A DNA stretch of 64,000 nt from NCBI GenBank assembly GCA_003762615.1, contig RIAZ01000010.1:1-64000 (forward strand), given 5' to 3'. Within the stretch, counting starts at the first letter, position 1. Every line of letters begins with the position of its first letter. This DNA is from Muribaculaceae bacterium Isolate-037 (Harlan) (GTDB lineage Bacteria > Bacteroidota > Bacteroidia > Bacteroidales > Muribaculaceae). A program made the position numbers and the translations under genes. Positions 25,143 to 34,768 of the stretch are shown in pieces. The notes beneath the pieces are model-generated. The model did no database searches, had not been told where the DNA came from, and worked only from the letters and a program-made list of their open reading frames with translations.

Positions 25143-27050
25143 ATGAAGCTATCGTCAGCTATATGTGGATATGTGGCATGTGTATGTGCCATGATTTTAT
25201 TGGTATTGTCATTGGTTATTGATCGGGCTGCGGCACGGCATGAGTCGGAGAAGGCAACCCGTATCACGCGCACTATTCAACATGAGACGCTTAATTCTGT
25301 CAAGACTCAGCTTGAGGCTGACGTGCCGATGAAGACTGTGCTTGACCAGCTTGTCGGACTGCATATTTATCCTGATAGCCGTTCGTTTATTTTTGATGGG
25401 GATCAGCCCTTCCAGGAGATGGATTATGCCGGAGATGAGAGGTTGCAGCGCGCCTTGCGTTCTGCCATAAATAATAAGGAAATATTTGAGGATGACAGCA
25501 AGATTAATCTGAATGGTAAAGACTATATCCTCAACAGATCCGCTATACCGCATACTAAGCTACAGATCTACACACTGACCCCGTATTCTTCCGTGACCGG
25601 CTCTTTCGTGCATCTGAAGAAACCGATTCTAATTCTGATTTCGGTCGGTTTTATCCTTATGATGGTGGGGATAGTCATAGTGGTCAACGTCGGTATGCGT
25701 CCGCTGAAACGTCTTGCTGTCGCGGCTGACGAGATTGGTGCCGGAAATTTTGATGCACCACTTCCTGAAAAGGTCATATATAGCGACGTGAAATGTCTTC
25801 GCGATGCAATGGAGCGTATGAAATCGTCACTCAGTGAGCTTATCGAGCAACGTGCTGCTGAGGCTGCCGAGAGCGGACGGATAAAGAGTGAACTGGAGAT
25901 AGCAAGTGCACTCCAGCAGTCGATGCTTCCGAGTATGTCGCAGGTGAAGAAGATGAATGATTGCGCCATTCAGAAGGGGGCGATATTGAAATCGGCACGT
26001 GAGGTGAGCGGAGATATGTTTGACTTCTATAAGGTATCCCCACGCCTTACTTATTTCATCATAGACGATGTGAGTGGGAAGGGGGTGCCGGCTTCGCTCG
26101 TGATGGCTGCCACGAAATACCTTTTCCGCTTTGCCGTGAGTCAGAATCTGGGTCCAAAGGAGATTTGCAACTGCATTAACCGGATACTGAGTGAGGGGAA
26201 TACCCGCTACATGTTTGTGACGGCTATTGTAGGGCTAATTGATGAGGAGAAACGATGTGTGACTTTGGCAAATGCAGGTCATAATCCACCGATAATGTTG
26301 CGAACCACTTCCGAAGGTGTTGACGGGGAGTACATCAAACTGACCCCATCCCTACCGTTGGGACTGATGGAGGATACCGTCTACTCTGAAACGGAACTGA
26401 CTCTCTCTCCAGGTGATAACCTGTTGCTTTATACGGATGGTTTCGTTGAGGCTGAAAATGAGGATAGCGTGCAATTCGGTGAACAGGAGTTCCTGAAAAT
26501 TGCAATTGAATATGCAGCGGAGGGAGCCTATCCGCAGCAGCTTGTGGAGAGATTGGCAGATAGGGTTGAGGGTTTCTCCGGAAACAGGCTTAGTGATGAC
26601 ATGACCGCGCTGAGCATCAGTCTTCCCGCTAATGAGGAGGAGATCCGGTTGCAGCTTGGATATGATAAGCATGAACTGGAGAGGATCGTGAATGTGGTCA
26701 GTGATGCCAAGATGCGCAACGGTTGGAGCGAAGCCGCCGAGATGCGCGTGAATTTGGTGATAGAGGAATTGTTTGCAAATGTCATAATGCACTCCCATCC
26801 TCAAAATGCGACAGATAAGATCATAATCAGCATCCTTCCGGAGAAATCATCCGTGAAGGTTACTATAGAGAACACCGGTGAACGCTTTGACCCGCTCTCC
26901 GATGCCCCGACACCGGATTTAAGTTCGGATCTCGACGACCGTAATCCCGGTGGTCTTGGTCTGCATCTGGTATTCAATCTCTCTTACGACGTGAAATACA
27001 GATATGAGAATGGAACCAACATATTAACTCTAAATATAAAAACCGAATAA
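25143..27050 (+). CDS. Membrane sensor with SpoIIE/PP2C phosphatase and RsbW-like ATPase domains
   Basis: A 635-residue inner-membrane signalling protein. Order: membrane helix (~8-26), periplasmic sensing region (~30-158), second helix (~161-184), HAMP (~185-235), short coiled coil, PP2C/SpoIIE phosphatase (~255-495) and a GHKL ATPase (~505-635). Metal-binding phosphatase acids are in VSGDMFDF, IIDDVSGKG, YTDGF and SDDMT. The ATPase has its N box (EELFANVIMH) and glycine box (NPGGLGLHLV). SpoIIE/RsbU enzymes dephosphorylate STAS proteins, and RsbW/SpoIIAB ATPases phosphorylate them. Both activities on one chain suggest a bifunctional switch acting on the STAS protein encoded 27 bases downstream. 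Confidence 0.92.
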   Translation: MKLSSAICGYVACVCAMILLVLSLVIDRAAARHESEKATRITRTIQHETLNSVKTQLEADVPMKTVLDQLVGLHIYPDSRSFIFDGDQPFQEMDYAGDERLQRALRSAINNKEIFEDDSKINLNGKDYILNRSAIPHTKLQIYTLTPYSSVTGSFVHLKKPILILISVGFILMMVGIVIVVNVGMRPLKRLAVAADEIGAGNFDAPLPEKVIYSDVKCLRDAMERMKSSLSELIEQRAAEAAESGRIKSELEIASALQQSMLPSMSQVKKMNDCAIQKGAILKSAREVSGDMFDFYKVSPRLTYFIIDDVSGKGVPASLVMAATKYLFRFAVSQNLGPKEICNCINRILSEGNTRYMFVTAIVGLIDEEKRCVTLANAGHNPPIMLRTTSEGVDGEYIKLTPSLPLGLMEDTVYSETELTLSPGDNLLLYTDGFVEAENEDSVQFGEQEFLKIAIEYAAEGAYPQQLVERLADRVEGFSGNRLSDDMTALSISLPANEEEIRLQLGYDKHELERIVNVVSDAKMRNGWSEAAEMRVNLVIEELFANVIMHSHPQNATDKIIISILPEKSSVKVTIENTGERFDPLSDAPTPDLSSDLDDRNPGGLGLHLVFNLSYDVKYRYENGTNILTLNIKTE

Positions 27051-27075
27051 TAAAAACTGAATAATAAAAAACTAA
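27038..27075. repeat. 14-bp tandem repeat carrying the stop codon
   Basis: A 14-bp unit (AAAAACCGAATAAT, then AAAAACTGAATAAT, then a partial copy) begins inside the last codons of the phosphatase gene. The true stop codon is in copy one and a second in-register TAA in copy two. Confidence 0.8.
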
Positions 27076-27077
27076 AT

Positions 27078-27377
27078 ATGAATATAAATGTAACAAACAC
27101 TCCCGATCTCCTCACAATAGCATTGGCAGGTCGTCTTGACACTGCCACATCCCCTGATTTTGATAATCAAGTGGCTCAATATCTCACTCCCGCAAACGTC
27201 AAGGATATAGTCATCGACTGCAGCGAACTGGAATATATCAGTAGTGCCGGATTACGGTCGCTGATAATCGTGCTGAAGGCTGCAAAGGGTGCCGGGCACA
27301 CGGTAAGACTCACAGGCGTGAAGGAACAGATACGCACTGTCCTTGACATGACGGGTATCTCATCACTGTTTAAGTAA
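27078..27377 (+). CDS. STAS-domain anti-sigma factor antagonist-like protein
   Basis: A 99-residue single-domain STAS protein of the SpoIIAA/RsbV type. The strand GRLDTATSPDFD and the phosphorylation helix VIDCSELEYISSAGLRSL are canonical; the serine corresponding to SpoIIAA Ser58 is Ser56. In partner switching the unphosphorylated form binds the RsbW-like kinase and frees its client. Here the likely kinase and phosphatase are the domains of the preceding gene, and the downstream MATE fusion carries a second RsbW-like domain that could also bind it. No sigma factor is encoded nearby, so the output is unknown. Confidence 0.93.
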   Translation: MNINVTNTPDLLTIALAGRLDTATSPDFDNQVAQYLTPANVKDIVIDCSELEYISSAGLRSLIIVLKAAKGAGHTVRLTGVKEQIRTVLDMTGISSLFK

Positions 27378-27404
27378 CTGAAGTTTCGCAAGCTGCACTT
27401 CAGA

Positions 27405-27502
27405 GGTTTATAGTTTAAGGTTTAAGATTCACGGAAATCTATGAATCTTTTCATTATACAAAATTTAATGATCATAAACCATAAACCATAAACTTTAAAC
27501 CA
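27405..27502. repeat. Imperfect inverted repeat in the NRPS leader
   Basis: The left arm at 27405-27428 (GTTTA-type units) is approximately complementary to the right arm at 27471-27502 (ATAAACC and CATAAAC units). A second inverted repeat, AAGATTCA/TGAATCTT, lies inside. It fills most of the 149-base gap between the STAS and NRPS genes, so NRPS mRNA would carry a large leader hairpin. A 7-bp hairpin (CTGAAGT/ACTTCAG, 27379-27403) precedes it. Confidence 0.65.
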
Positions 27503-27526
27503 TAATTCCCCTAACTAACAACAGAC

Positions 27527-30500
27527 ATGTTAACTCAATCTCAATTAGGTATATATATTGACAGCCTACAGAATGAGGCGTCAAATCCCTATCATAATCC
27601 GAGGCTTATGCTACTTCGCGGAGTGACTGACCCGCAGGCTCTCGCGGATGCTATAGGGAAGGTCATCGCCGCACACCCGGCAATATCAGCAGTAATCTCC
27701 CTTGACGATGACAGCAACCCCGTATGGCGACATGGTGCTCCCGTCAGTGTGGAGGTAGAGAGGGTGAGCCATGAGCAATTGATGAATAGCCTTGATGCGC
27801 TTATCCTTCCGTTTAATCTTGAAGGGGGTGCATTGAGCCGCATCAAGATATTTGATACCGACCGCGGAATCTACCTCTTCATGGACTTTCACCATACTAT
27901 CTATGACGGCGTTTCACGCAACATCTTCCTCCGTGATATTGCGCGTGCCCTAAATGGCGAGGAGTTGCAGCCGGAGGAGACGTCGATCTTCGATCTTGGC
28001 GAGGAGGAGGCGGCACGTCGCAAATCGGCTGACTATGAGCTTGACCGCGATGCATGGACCGAACTGCTGAAAGGGGCGGAGACTGAGACGGATCTGATCC
28101 CGGATGTCAACACTCCGGCTACCGGAGAATATGCACAGTTGCACCATGACATGGGAATTGATGCTGCCGACTATGAGGCATACGCGAAACGCATGGGTAT
28201 GCCGCGCAGCGTGCCCGCGACAGCCGTATTCTCCCTCCTTATAAGCCGTCTGTATCGTCGTGATGACGTGACGTTTGCCACAATATATCATGGTCGCGAC
28301 AACAGCCGTTATGACCATACCTTCGCCATGATGGTGCGTTCCCTCCCCGTCAGGGCAATCATTACGAAAGAGACAACAGTGGCATCCCTCTTGGAGCAGG
28401 TGAAGAGAAATTTGGGCATAGTGCGTAAACATTCACTCTATTCATTTGCGGAAGCCGCTCAGGATTTTGGCATCAACTCCGACCTGATATTCGCCTATCA
28501 GGGTGAATACAACCGTCTGGCGGAGATAGCAGGGTATGAGCCGGAGCAGGTGCCGTTGAAATTCACTGCGACGGGTGCGAAGATAACCCTCAATCTCAAC
28601 ATCATAAACGGACGGCTGGTGCTTACCGGCGATTATCGTGCCGACTTATATTCATCCCACTTCATGCAGGCATTCGCATCGGCTTATTCCGAACTACTGC
28701 GCTCGATGATGCGTAGCAGCGGGGATACTCTGACGGGCACATTGTCATCAACAGATGAGGCTGAGATGAGGAAACTCGAACGCTTTTGGTATGGCGGCGA
28801 GGGGATCATATCCGACAAGAGCGCGACAATACCCTCACTCTTTGCAGAAAGTGCGCGGCGCAATCCGGATAACGTGGCGGTGGTGTATGATGGCAGAAGT
28901 CTTACGTATCGCGAACTCGATTCAATCACCGATGCACTTGCAGCTGAACTCATTGACCGCTTTGGCATACGCCGTGGCGACCGTGTGGGTGTTATGATCG
29001 AGAGGTCGGAACTGATGGCGGTGTATCCGCTTGCCATAATGAAGGCGGGGGCTGCATATATGCCGCTTGACCCGCACTTCCCGCAGGAACGACTTGAATT
29101 TATGGTGGAGGATGCCGGTCTTGACCTGATCCTTGCCGACACCGGGATTGTGGCGGAGAAACTTCCGGCATATAGCGGACGGGTGTTTGAAGCGTCGTCG
29201 CTTGCCGGTCTTCCGAAGGATGCGGCAAAGGTTGATATGTCGGAGTCGGAGTTGCCGATGGTGATACTCTATACTTCCGGCTCGACCGGTAAACCTAAAG
29301 GAGTTGAGCTTACGCAGCATAATATCGTGAATTTCTGTGGGGCATACATAGAGATGACCGGACTTTGCGCCACCGATCGCACCGGCGCGTATGCCGCCTT
29401 TGGCTTCGATGCCCATATAATGGACCTTTATCCTACGCTCATCAGCGGCGCGACGGTGCATATCTTCAGCGTGGAGCTGCGTATGGACCTCACGGCTATG
29501 CACGACTATATCGAGACTCAGGGTATCACCGTTATGTTCATGACCACTCAGATAGCATGGCAGATGGCCACGCTATTTGACTTCACCACGTTGCGCATCC
29601 TGTCGGGTGGCGGCGAGAAACTTCCTCCGTTGAATCCGCTCCCTTACCGCTTCTGTAATGCCTACGGTCCGACGGAGTGCTCGGTGTTTGCCACTGCCTT
29701 TGAGGTGACAGCCCCGACCGACGGAAGAATCATAGGGCGTCCGATACCGGGTTATGAGGTGCGCATACTTGACCGCGACCTAAATCCGCTCCCCGCCGGA
29801 CTTACCGGTGAGATCGTAATCATGGGCGACGGGGTAGGTGTGGGCTATCTTAACCGTCCGGACCTTACCGCTGAGAAATTCATCACGATTGATGGCGTGA
29901 AGGCATACCGCACAGGGGATCAGGGTCGCTACACTGCCGATGGTGAGATAGAGTTCATCGGTCGTATGGATGGCATGGTCAAACTGCGTGGACTCCGCAT
30001 CGAGCTTGGCGAGATCGAGGCTGTTGCCACCAGACATGAGGCTGTCAAGGCTTTCTGTGCTGTGGTGAAGGAGATTGGCGGCGCACAGAACCTTGTGGGT
30101 TACTACACCACGAAGGATGGTGCCGCGCTGGATGCCGAGGCATTGCGCGCATTTATGTCGGAATCGCTCACCGAGTTTATGGTGCCCTCCGTCATAATGC
30201 CATTGAAGGAGATGCCGTTGACCCCCAACGGTAAGATCGACCGCCGGGCGTTGCCTGTGCCGGAGGTTGCCGCTACCGAGATAGTGAAACCGGAGGGTGA
30301 GAGTGAGACTGCATTGTTCCGACTCGCTGCCGATGTGTTGGGTCATACCGATTTCGGCGTAACCACCAACCTGCTCTCCGTAGGTCTGACCTCGCTTATG
30401 GCGATGCGCCTTGTGGCTGCAATCATGAAGGAGAGAGGGGTGAAAATCACTGCAAAGACCATAATGTCTGACCCCACGATAAGTGGTATCGCTTCCGCTG

Positions 30501-33500
30501 TCGGCAATGCCGATGCGGTCAGCACTCCGGCTGCCGAGTCCCCTCGTCAGCTGCGACGTTACTATCCGCTTACAGAGAATCAGCGCGGCGTCTACATTGA
30601 TTGGGAGATGAACCGCCGCGCCCTGCAATATAATATTCCTCAGGCATTCCGTTTTGCCGACGGCACCGACCCCCTGCGTCTGCGTGAGTCCGTAATTTCG
30701 GTATTGAAGGCGCATCCCGGACTGCTGACAAGGCTCACCGTGCGTAATGGCGACGTGATGCAGATGCGTTGCGACGAGATGCCGGAGATTGCCATAACGG
30801 AACTTGATAAACGCCCCGACTCACAATTCTTCCAGCAGAAGATAGTGCCTTTCGACCTTCTCAGCCAGCCGCTGATACGATGCGAGATATTCACATACGG
30901 CAAAGAGGTGTATATGCTTCTCGACGTACACCATATCATCTTCGACGGCGTGTCGGCGATGGTGTTCAGCAATGACCTTGTGCGTGCATATTCCGGCGAG
31001 AAACTCACTCCGGAGAGCTACACGGCACTTGATCGTGCGCTTGACGAGCGTGAGCTGATGGCAGGCGACGATGCAGACAAGGCCCGCGAATGGTTTGACT
31101 CATTGATCGGCGATTCCGAACCGACGTCATATCCCCACAGCCGCACTCCCGAATCAAGCATATCGGGAGCGATGGGGCGTATCAGGCTACTTATGGACTC
31201 TACGGAGATAAAACGTTTCTGTTCCGCCAACGGTCTGACGCCAAGCAACTTCCTTCTTAGTTCATTCCTACAGTTGCTTCACCGCCTTATCCGTGAAGAG
31301 TCGGTGCAGATCGTGACGGTCAATAACGGGCGTGCCGATATGCGCCTGCTCAACGATACGGGTATGTTTGTCAAGACTCTCCCTGTTGTGTCGCGTTGCA
31401 AGAAGCCGGATATGACGCCCGCCGAGTTTGCCAAGGGTGTGCAGGAGCAGTTCCTCACATCACAGGATTACGACTTCTATCCCTTCACCGAACTTGTGAG
31501 CAGCAAGGGTGTTCGTCCCGAAATCATGTACGTGTTTGAGGGTGGCATATCAAGTGTCACAGAGGGGGCACTCCCGTCGGAGAAACTGCTGTTGAGTCTT
31601 GACACCGCCAAGGTGCCTCTGACGGTGCTGATATTCGAGCCTAATGCCGGGGAATATGAGATAGTGGTGGAATACGACAAGTCGCTTTATGCTCATAACG
31701 ACATGGAGTTGTTGGCTACGATGATGCGTACTCTCACGCTGAGTCTGCCGGAAGCCGCCACCGTTGCTGACGGCAAGATGGTCAACGATGAGCAGGCGAG
31801 AGTGCTTTCACAGGTGCGCGACGGTATGCATTGCGACGTGCCATATACTACGTTCCACCGCGAGATGGAGAACCGTTGCGACGAGACTCCCGATGCTCCG
31901 GCTGTCATAGCCTGCGACAAGCGTATGACCTACCGCGAGTTTGATGATGAGTGCAACCGCATAGCGAATGCACTGATTAAGCGTGGTGTGAAGCCGGGCG
32001 ACAGGATCGTGATCCTTCTGCCGCGCCGCTCATATCTCATCAGCAGCATCTACGGCGCGATGAAGACGGGTTCAGCCTATATACCCTGTGATCCGGAATA
32101 TCCGGTTGACCGCATACGTCTCATCACGGAGGATAGCGACGCACGCTACATAATCACCACTGCCGACAAGGTTGATTCATATCCCGGCAAGGCGATCGAC
32201 ATAGAGGAGCTTCTGAAGGAGACCGACACCACACGCCCCGGCATATATCCGGAGGGTGAGTCGGTGGCATATATGATCTATACTTCCGGTTCGACGGGTC
32301 GTCCTAAGGGTGTCATGATTCCGCAGCGAGCCATCTGTAACTACGTCTACGGCTATCGCGAACTCTTCTACCGCAACCGTCCGGAAGTCAAGACAGAGAT
32401 GCTGATTGTGACCATATCGTTTGATGCGTCGCTCAATAATTTGGGCGTGTCGCTCACGAGCGGTCATGCACTTGTGCTTGCCAACGAGGAGGAGTGCAAG
32501 GATGTGGTGCTTCTCTCCAAACTGATGCTTGAAAATCATGTTGACTCAGCCGACGTCACACCAAGCCGCCTTGATGCAATGCTCGAATTGCCGGAGTTCC
32601 GTCAGGCAATATCGCAATGCAAGCATCTCAATATCGGAGGTGAGGGCTTTGGCTCGGCTTTGATCAACAAGCTGTTTGCCGCCGGATTCGAGGGTATGGC
32701 GGTGAATGAATATGGTCCGACAGAGACCACTGTCGGCAGCAATCAGGCGAGTCTGCGACCCGATTCTCCGGTGGTTGCCGGTCCGCCGTTCGTCAATTTC
32801 CGCCAGCGTATCGTCGACGCATGGGGCTCTGAACTCCCCGTCGGTGCGCAAGGTGAATTGTATATCTTCGGGCGAGGTTTGGGCTTAGGCTACAATAATC
32901 TTCCCGAAAAGACAGCCGAGGCATACATAGATTTTCATGGAGAACGCGGCTACCGCACCGGCGACCTTGCCGGAATGACTCCGGAGGGCGACGTGGTTAT
33001 AGCCGGGCGTATCGATCATCAGGTGAAACTTCGCGGACTCCGCATCGAGCTTGGCGAGATTGAGGCTGTCGCATCACGTTTCGAGGGTATCAAGCAGGTG
33101 GCTGCGGCTGTCAGGGAGATGAACAAGATACAGCATCTCTGCCTATACTACACGCGCAGCAGCGATTCAATCGACAAGGAGGCTCTGCGTGCTCATCTCG
33201 CATCATATCTGACCGAGTATATGGTGCCGGATGCCTATACCGAGATTAAGGAGATGCCATTAACCCCCAACGGCAAGATTAACCGTAAGGCTCTTCCCGA
33301 TCCGGAGGTGGCACCTCTGACCGAATATGTCGAGCCGGAAGAGGGACTTGAAGCCGACATAGCTGCTACCTTCGCTAAGATTCTCAATTCTGAGCGTATC
33401 GGTGCGAATGATGACTTCTTCAGCATAGGTGGCACGTCGATCAGTGCGATAAAGGTGGTTGCAGCTTTGGCGGGTGCAGGGCATCAGATCACGTATAAGA

Positions 33501-34768
33501 ACGTGTTTGAGTTCCGTACCCCGCGTGAGCTTAGCCGCCATATCCTCGGCAGGAAGTCGGACGAGGGGAAGGCACAGGTGGCAGAGAGCGGAAGTGTCTC
33601 TGAGTTTGCGTCGGTGCTCGACACCAACACCCTTGATGCGTTGCGCAATGGCGAGCGTCAGACGATGCACACTGTGCTGCTGACCGGAGCGACTGGTTTC
33701 ATGGGTATTCATACACTTTGCGAACTTCTGAAAGACCCGACAGTCAAAGTAATCTGTGCCATACGGCGCAAGAAAGGTATCTCGGCGGAGACACGACTCC
33801 GCACGCTTCTCTTCTACTATTTCAACCGCACATTTGAGGAGTGTTTTGAATCGGGTCGTCTGAGCGTCATTGAGCTTGACGTGACCAAGCCGATACCGGC
33901 AGATGAGTTACCCGCCGACATCGACACGGTGATTAACTGTGCCGCAAATGTGAAGCATTTCTCGGCATGTAATGATATTGAGATGGTCAATGTGGAGAGC
34001 GTGAGGAATCTGATTGAATATTGCCTTGCATCGGGTGCGCGTCTGGTGCACGTATCCACAATCAGCGTGGCAGGGGAGAGCCTTAACGGTTATCCCGATC
34101 CGTCGATACTTCTCGATGAGCATAAACTTGACTTCGGGCAGAGTCTTGCCAATCAGTATGTAAGTTCAAAATATGAGGCAGAGCGGCTTGTGCTCACCAA
34201 CGCACGCGACCGTGGACTTAATGCGAAGATAATGCGCGTGGGCAACCTGTCGGCACGAAGCAGCGACGGCGAGTTCCAGATCAACTTCCGTAGCAACGCC
34301 TTCATGGGTAAGTTGCGTGCTTACTCCGTGCTTGGGTGTGCACCTTATGCCGTGCTTGATGCGCCGTGTGAGTTCTCGCCGATAGATGAGGTGTGCCGTG
34401 CGATACTTGCGCTTGCCGCCACTCCGAAGGAGATGAGGGTGTTCCAGCCGTGCAACAACCATCGTCTGCCGCTTGGCGACGTGCTTCATCTGCTGTCGGA
34501 GATAGGTATCAAGGTTAAGCCGGTGGAGAGCGACGAGTTTATCCGCGTGCGTTCGGAGGCTATGGGCGATATTGACAAGGTGGAGGCACTGCAGCCACTC
34601 ATGGCATACGAGTCGGAGGCGTCGTCTCATTCCACGTTCATCCGTTATGACGCAAGCTATACGAATCAGGTGCTCTATCGCCTCGGTTTCCGTTGGAACT
34701 ATACCTCCCACGATTATGTGAAACAATTCCTGAAGGCGATTGAGTCACTAAATTTCTTTGCGTTATGA
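27527..34768 (+). CDS. Dimodular nonribosomal peptide synthetase with terminal reductase
   Basis: A 2413-residue NRPS, C1-A1-T1-C2-A2-T2-R. Condensation domains: HHTIYDG at ~122 and HHIIFDG at ~1135. Adenylation: YTSGSTGKPKG at ~583 and YTSGSTGRPKG at ~1583, each ending NGKI(D/N)R(R/K)ALP. Carriers: SVGLTSL at ~950 (altered from the usual GGxS but with the serine) and SIGGTSI at ~1965. The reductase starts with LLTGATGFMG at ~2050 and has Y2211/K2215 in YVSSK. It should release a dipeptide as an aldehyde, which may cyclise to a pyrazinone. Beginning with a condensation domain suggests an N-acyl cap. My hand-read specificity codes are DAMFLGAVFK (A1, bulky hydrophobic, Leu-like) and DANDNGEVGK (A2, unassigned, acidic pocket). 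These are tentative. Confidence 0.96.
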   Translation: MLTQSQLGIYIDSLQNEASNPYHNPRLMLLRGVTDPQALADAIGKVIAAHPAISAVISLDDDSNPVWRHGAPVSVEVERVSHEQLMNSLDALILPFNLEGGALSRIKIFDTDRGIYLFMDFHHTIYDGVSRNIFLRDIARALNGEELQPEETSIFDLGEEEAARRKSADYELDRDAWTELLKGAETETDLIPDVNTPATGEYAQLHHDMGIDAADYEAYAKRMGMPRSVPATAVFSLLISRLYRRDDVTFATIYHGRDNSRYDHTFAMMVRSLPVRAIITKETTVASLLEQVKRNLGIVRKHSLYSFAEAAQDFGINSDLIFAYQGEYNRLAEIAGYEPEQVPLKFTATGAKITLNLNIINGRLVLTGDYRADLYSSHFMQAFASAYSELLRSMMRSSGDTLTGTLSSTDEAEMRKLERFWYGGEGIISDKSATIPSLFAESARRNPDNVAVVYDGRSLTYRELDSITDALAAELIDRFGIRRGDRVGVMIERSELMAVYPLAIMKAGAAYMPLDPHFPQERLEFMVEDAGLDLILADTGIVAEKLPAYSGRVFEASSLAGLPKDAAKVDMSESELPMVILYTSGSTGKPKGVELTQHNIVNFCGAYIEMTGLCATDRTGAYAAFGFDAHIMDLYPTLISGATVHIFSVELRMDLTAMHDYIETQGITVMFMTTQIAWQMATLFDFTTLRILSGGGEKLPPLNPLPYRFCNAYGPTECSVFATAFEVTAPTDGRIIGRPIPGYEVRILDRDLNPLPAGLTGEIVIMGDGVGVGYLNRPDLTAEKFITIDGVKAYRTGDQGRYTADGEIEFIGRMDGMVKLRGLRIELGEIEAVATRHEAVKAFCAVVKEIGGAQNLVGYYTTKDGAALDAEALRAFMSESLTEFMVPSVIMPLKEMPLTPNGKIDRRALPVPEVAATEIVKPEGESETALFRLAADVLGHTDFGVTTNLLSVGLTSLMAMRLVAAIMKERGVKITAKTIMSDPTISGIASAVGNADAVSTPAAESPRQLRRYYPLTENQRGVYIDWEMNRRALQYNIPQAFRFADGTDPLRLRESVISVLKAHPGLLTRLTVRNGDVMQMRCDEMPEIAITELDKRPDSQFFQQKIVPFDLLSQPLIRCEIFTYGKEVYMLLDVHHIIFDGVSAMVFSNDLVRAYSGEKLTPESYTALDRALDERELMAGDDADKAREWFDSLIGDSEPTSYPHSRTPESSISGAMGRIRLLMDSTEIKRFCSANGLTPSNFLLSSFLQLLHRLIREESVQIVTVNNGRADMRLLNDTGMFVKTLPVVSRCKKPDMTPAEFAKGVQEQFLTSQDYDFYPFTELVSSKGVRPEIMYVFEGGISSVTEGALPSEKLLLSLDTAKVPLTVLIFEPNAGEYEIVVEYDKSLYAHNDMELLATMMRTLTLSLPEAATVADGKMVNDEQARVLSQVRDGMHCDVPYTTFHREMENRCDETPDAPAVIACDKRMTYREFDDECNRIANALIKRGVKPGDRIVILLPRRSYLISSIYGAMKTGSAYIPCDPEYPVDRIRLITEDSDARYIITTADKVDSYPGKAIDIEELLKETDTTRPGIYPEGESVAYMIYTSGSTGRPKGVMIPQRAICNYVYGYRELFYRNRPEVKTEMLIVTISFDASLNNLGVSLTSGHALVLANEEECKDVVLLSKLMLENHVDSADVTPSRLDAMLELPEFRQAISQCKHLNIGGEGFGSALINKLFAAGFEGMAVNEYGPTETTVGSNQASLRPDSPVVAGPPFVNFRQRIVDAWGSELPVGAQGELYIFGRGLGLGYNNLPEKTAEAYIDFHGERGYRTGDLAGMTPEGDVVIAGRIDHQVKLRGLRIELGEIEAVASRFEGIKQVAAAVREMNKIQHLCLYYTRSSDSIDKEALRAHLASYLTEYMVPDAYTEIKEMPLTPNGKINRKALPDPEVAPLTEYVEPEEGLEADIAATFAKILNSERIGANDDFFSIGGTSISAIKVVAALAGAGHQITYKNVFEFRTPRELSRHILGRKSDEGKAQVAESGSVSEFASVLDTNTLDALRNGERQTMHTVLLTGATGFMGIHTLCELLKDPTVKVICAIRRKKGISAETRLRTLLFYYFNRTFEECFESGRLSVIELDVTKPIPADELPADIDTVINCAANVKHFSACNDIEMVNVESVRNLIEYCLASGARLVHVSTISVAGESLNGYPDPSILLDEHKLDFGQSLANQYVSSKYEAERLVLTNARDRGLNAKIMRVGNLSARSSDGEFQINFRSNAFMGKLRAYSVLGCAPYAVLDAPCEFSPIDEVCRAILALAATPKEMRVFQPCNNHRLPLGDVLHLLSEIGIKVKPVESDEFIRVRSEAMGDIDKVEALQPLMAYESEASSHSTFIRYDASYTNQVLYRLGFRWNYTSHDYVKQFLKAIESLNFFAL

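Noticed and set aside
28922..30715. Antisense frames opposite the NRPS (193 and 311 residues)
   Set aside because: The NRPS reading frame is continuous with all core motifs; these are shadows.
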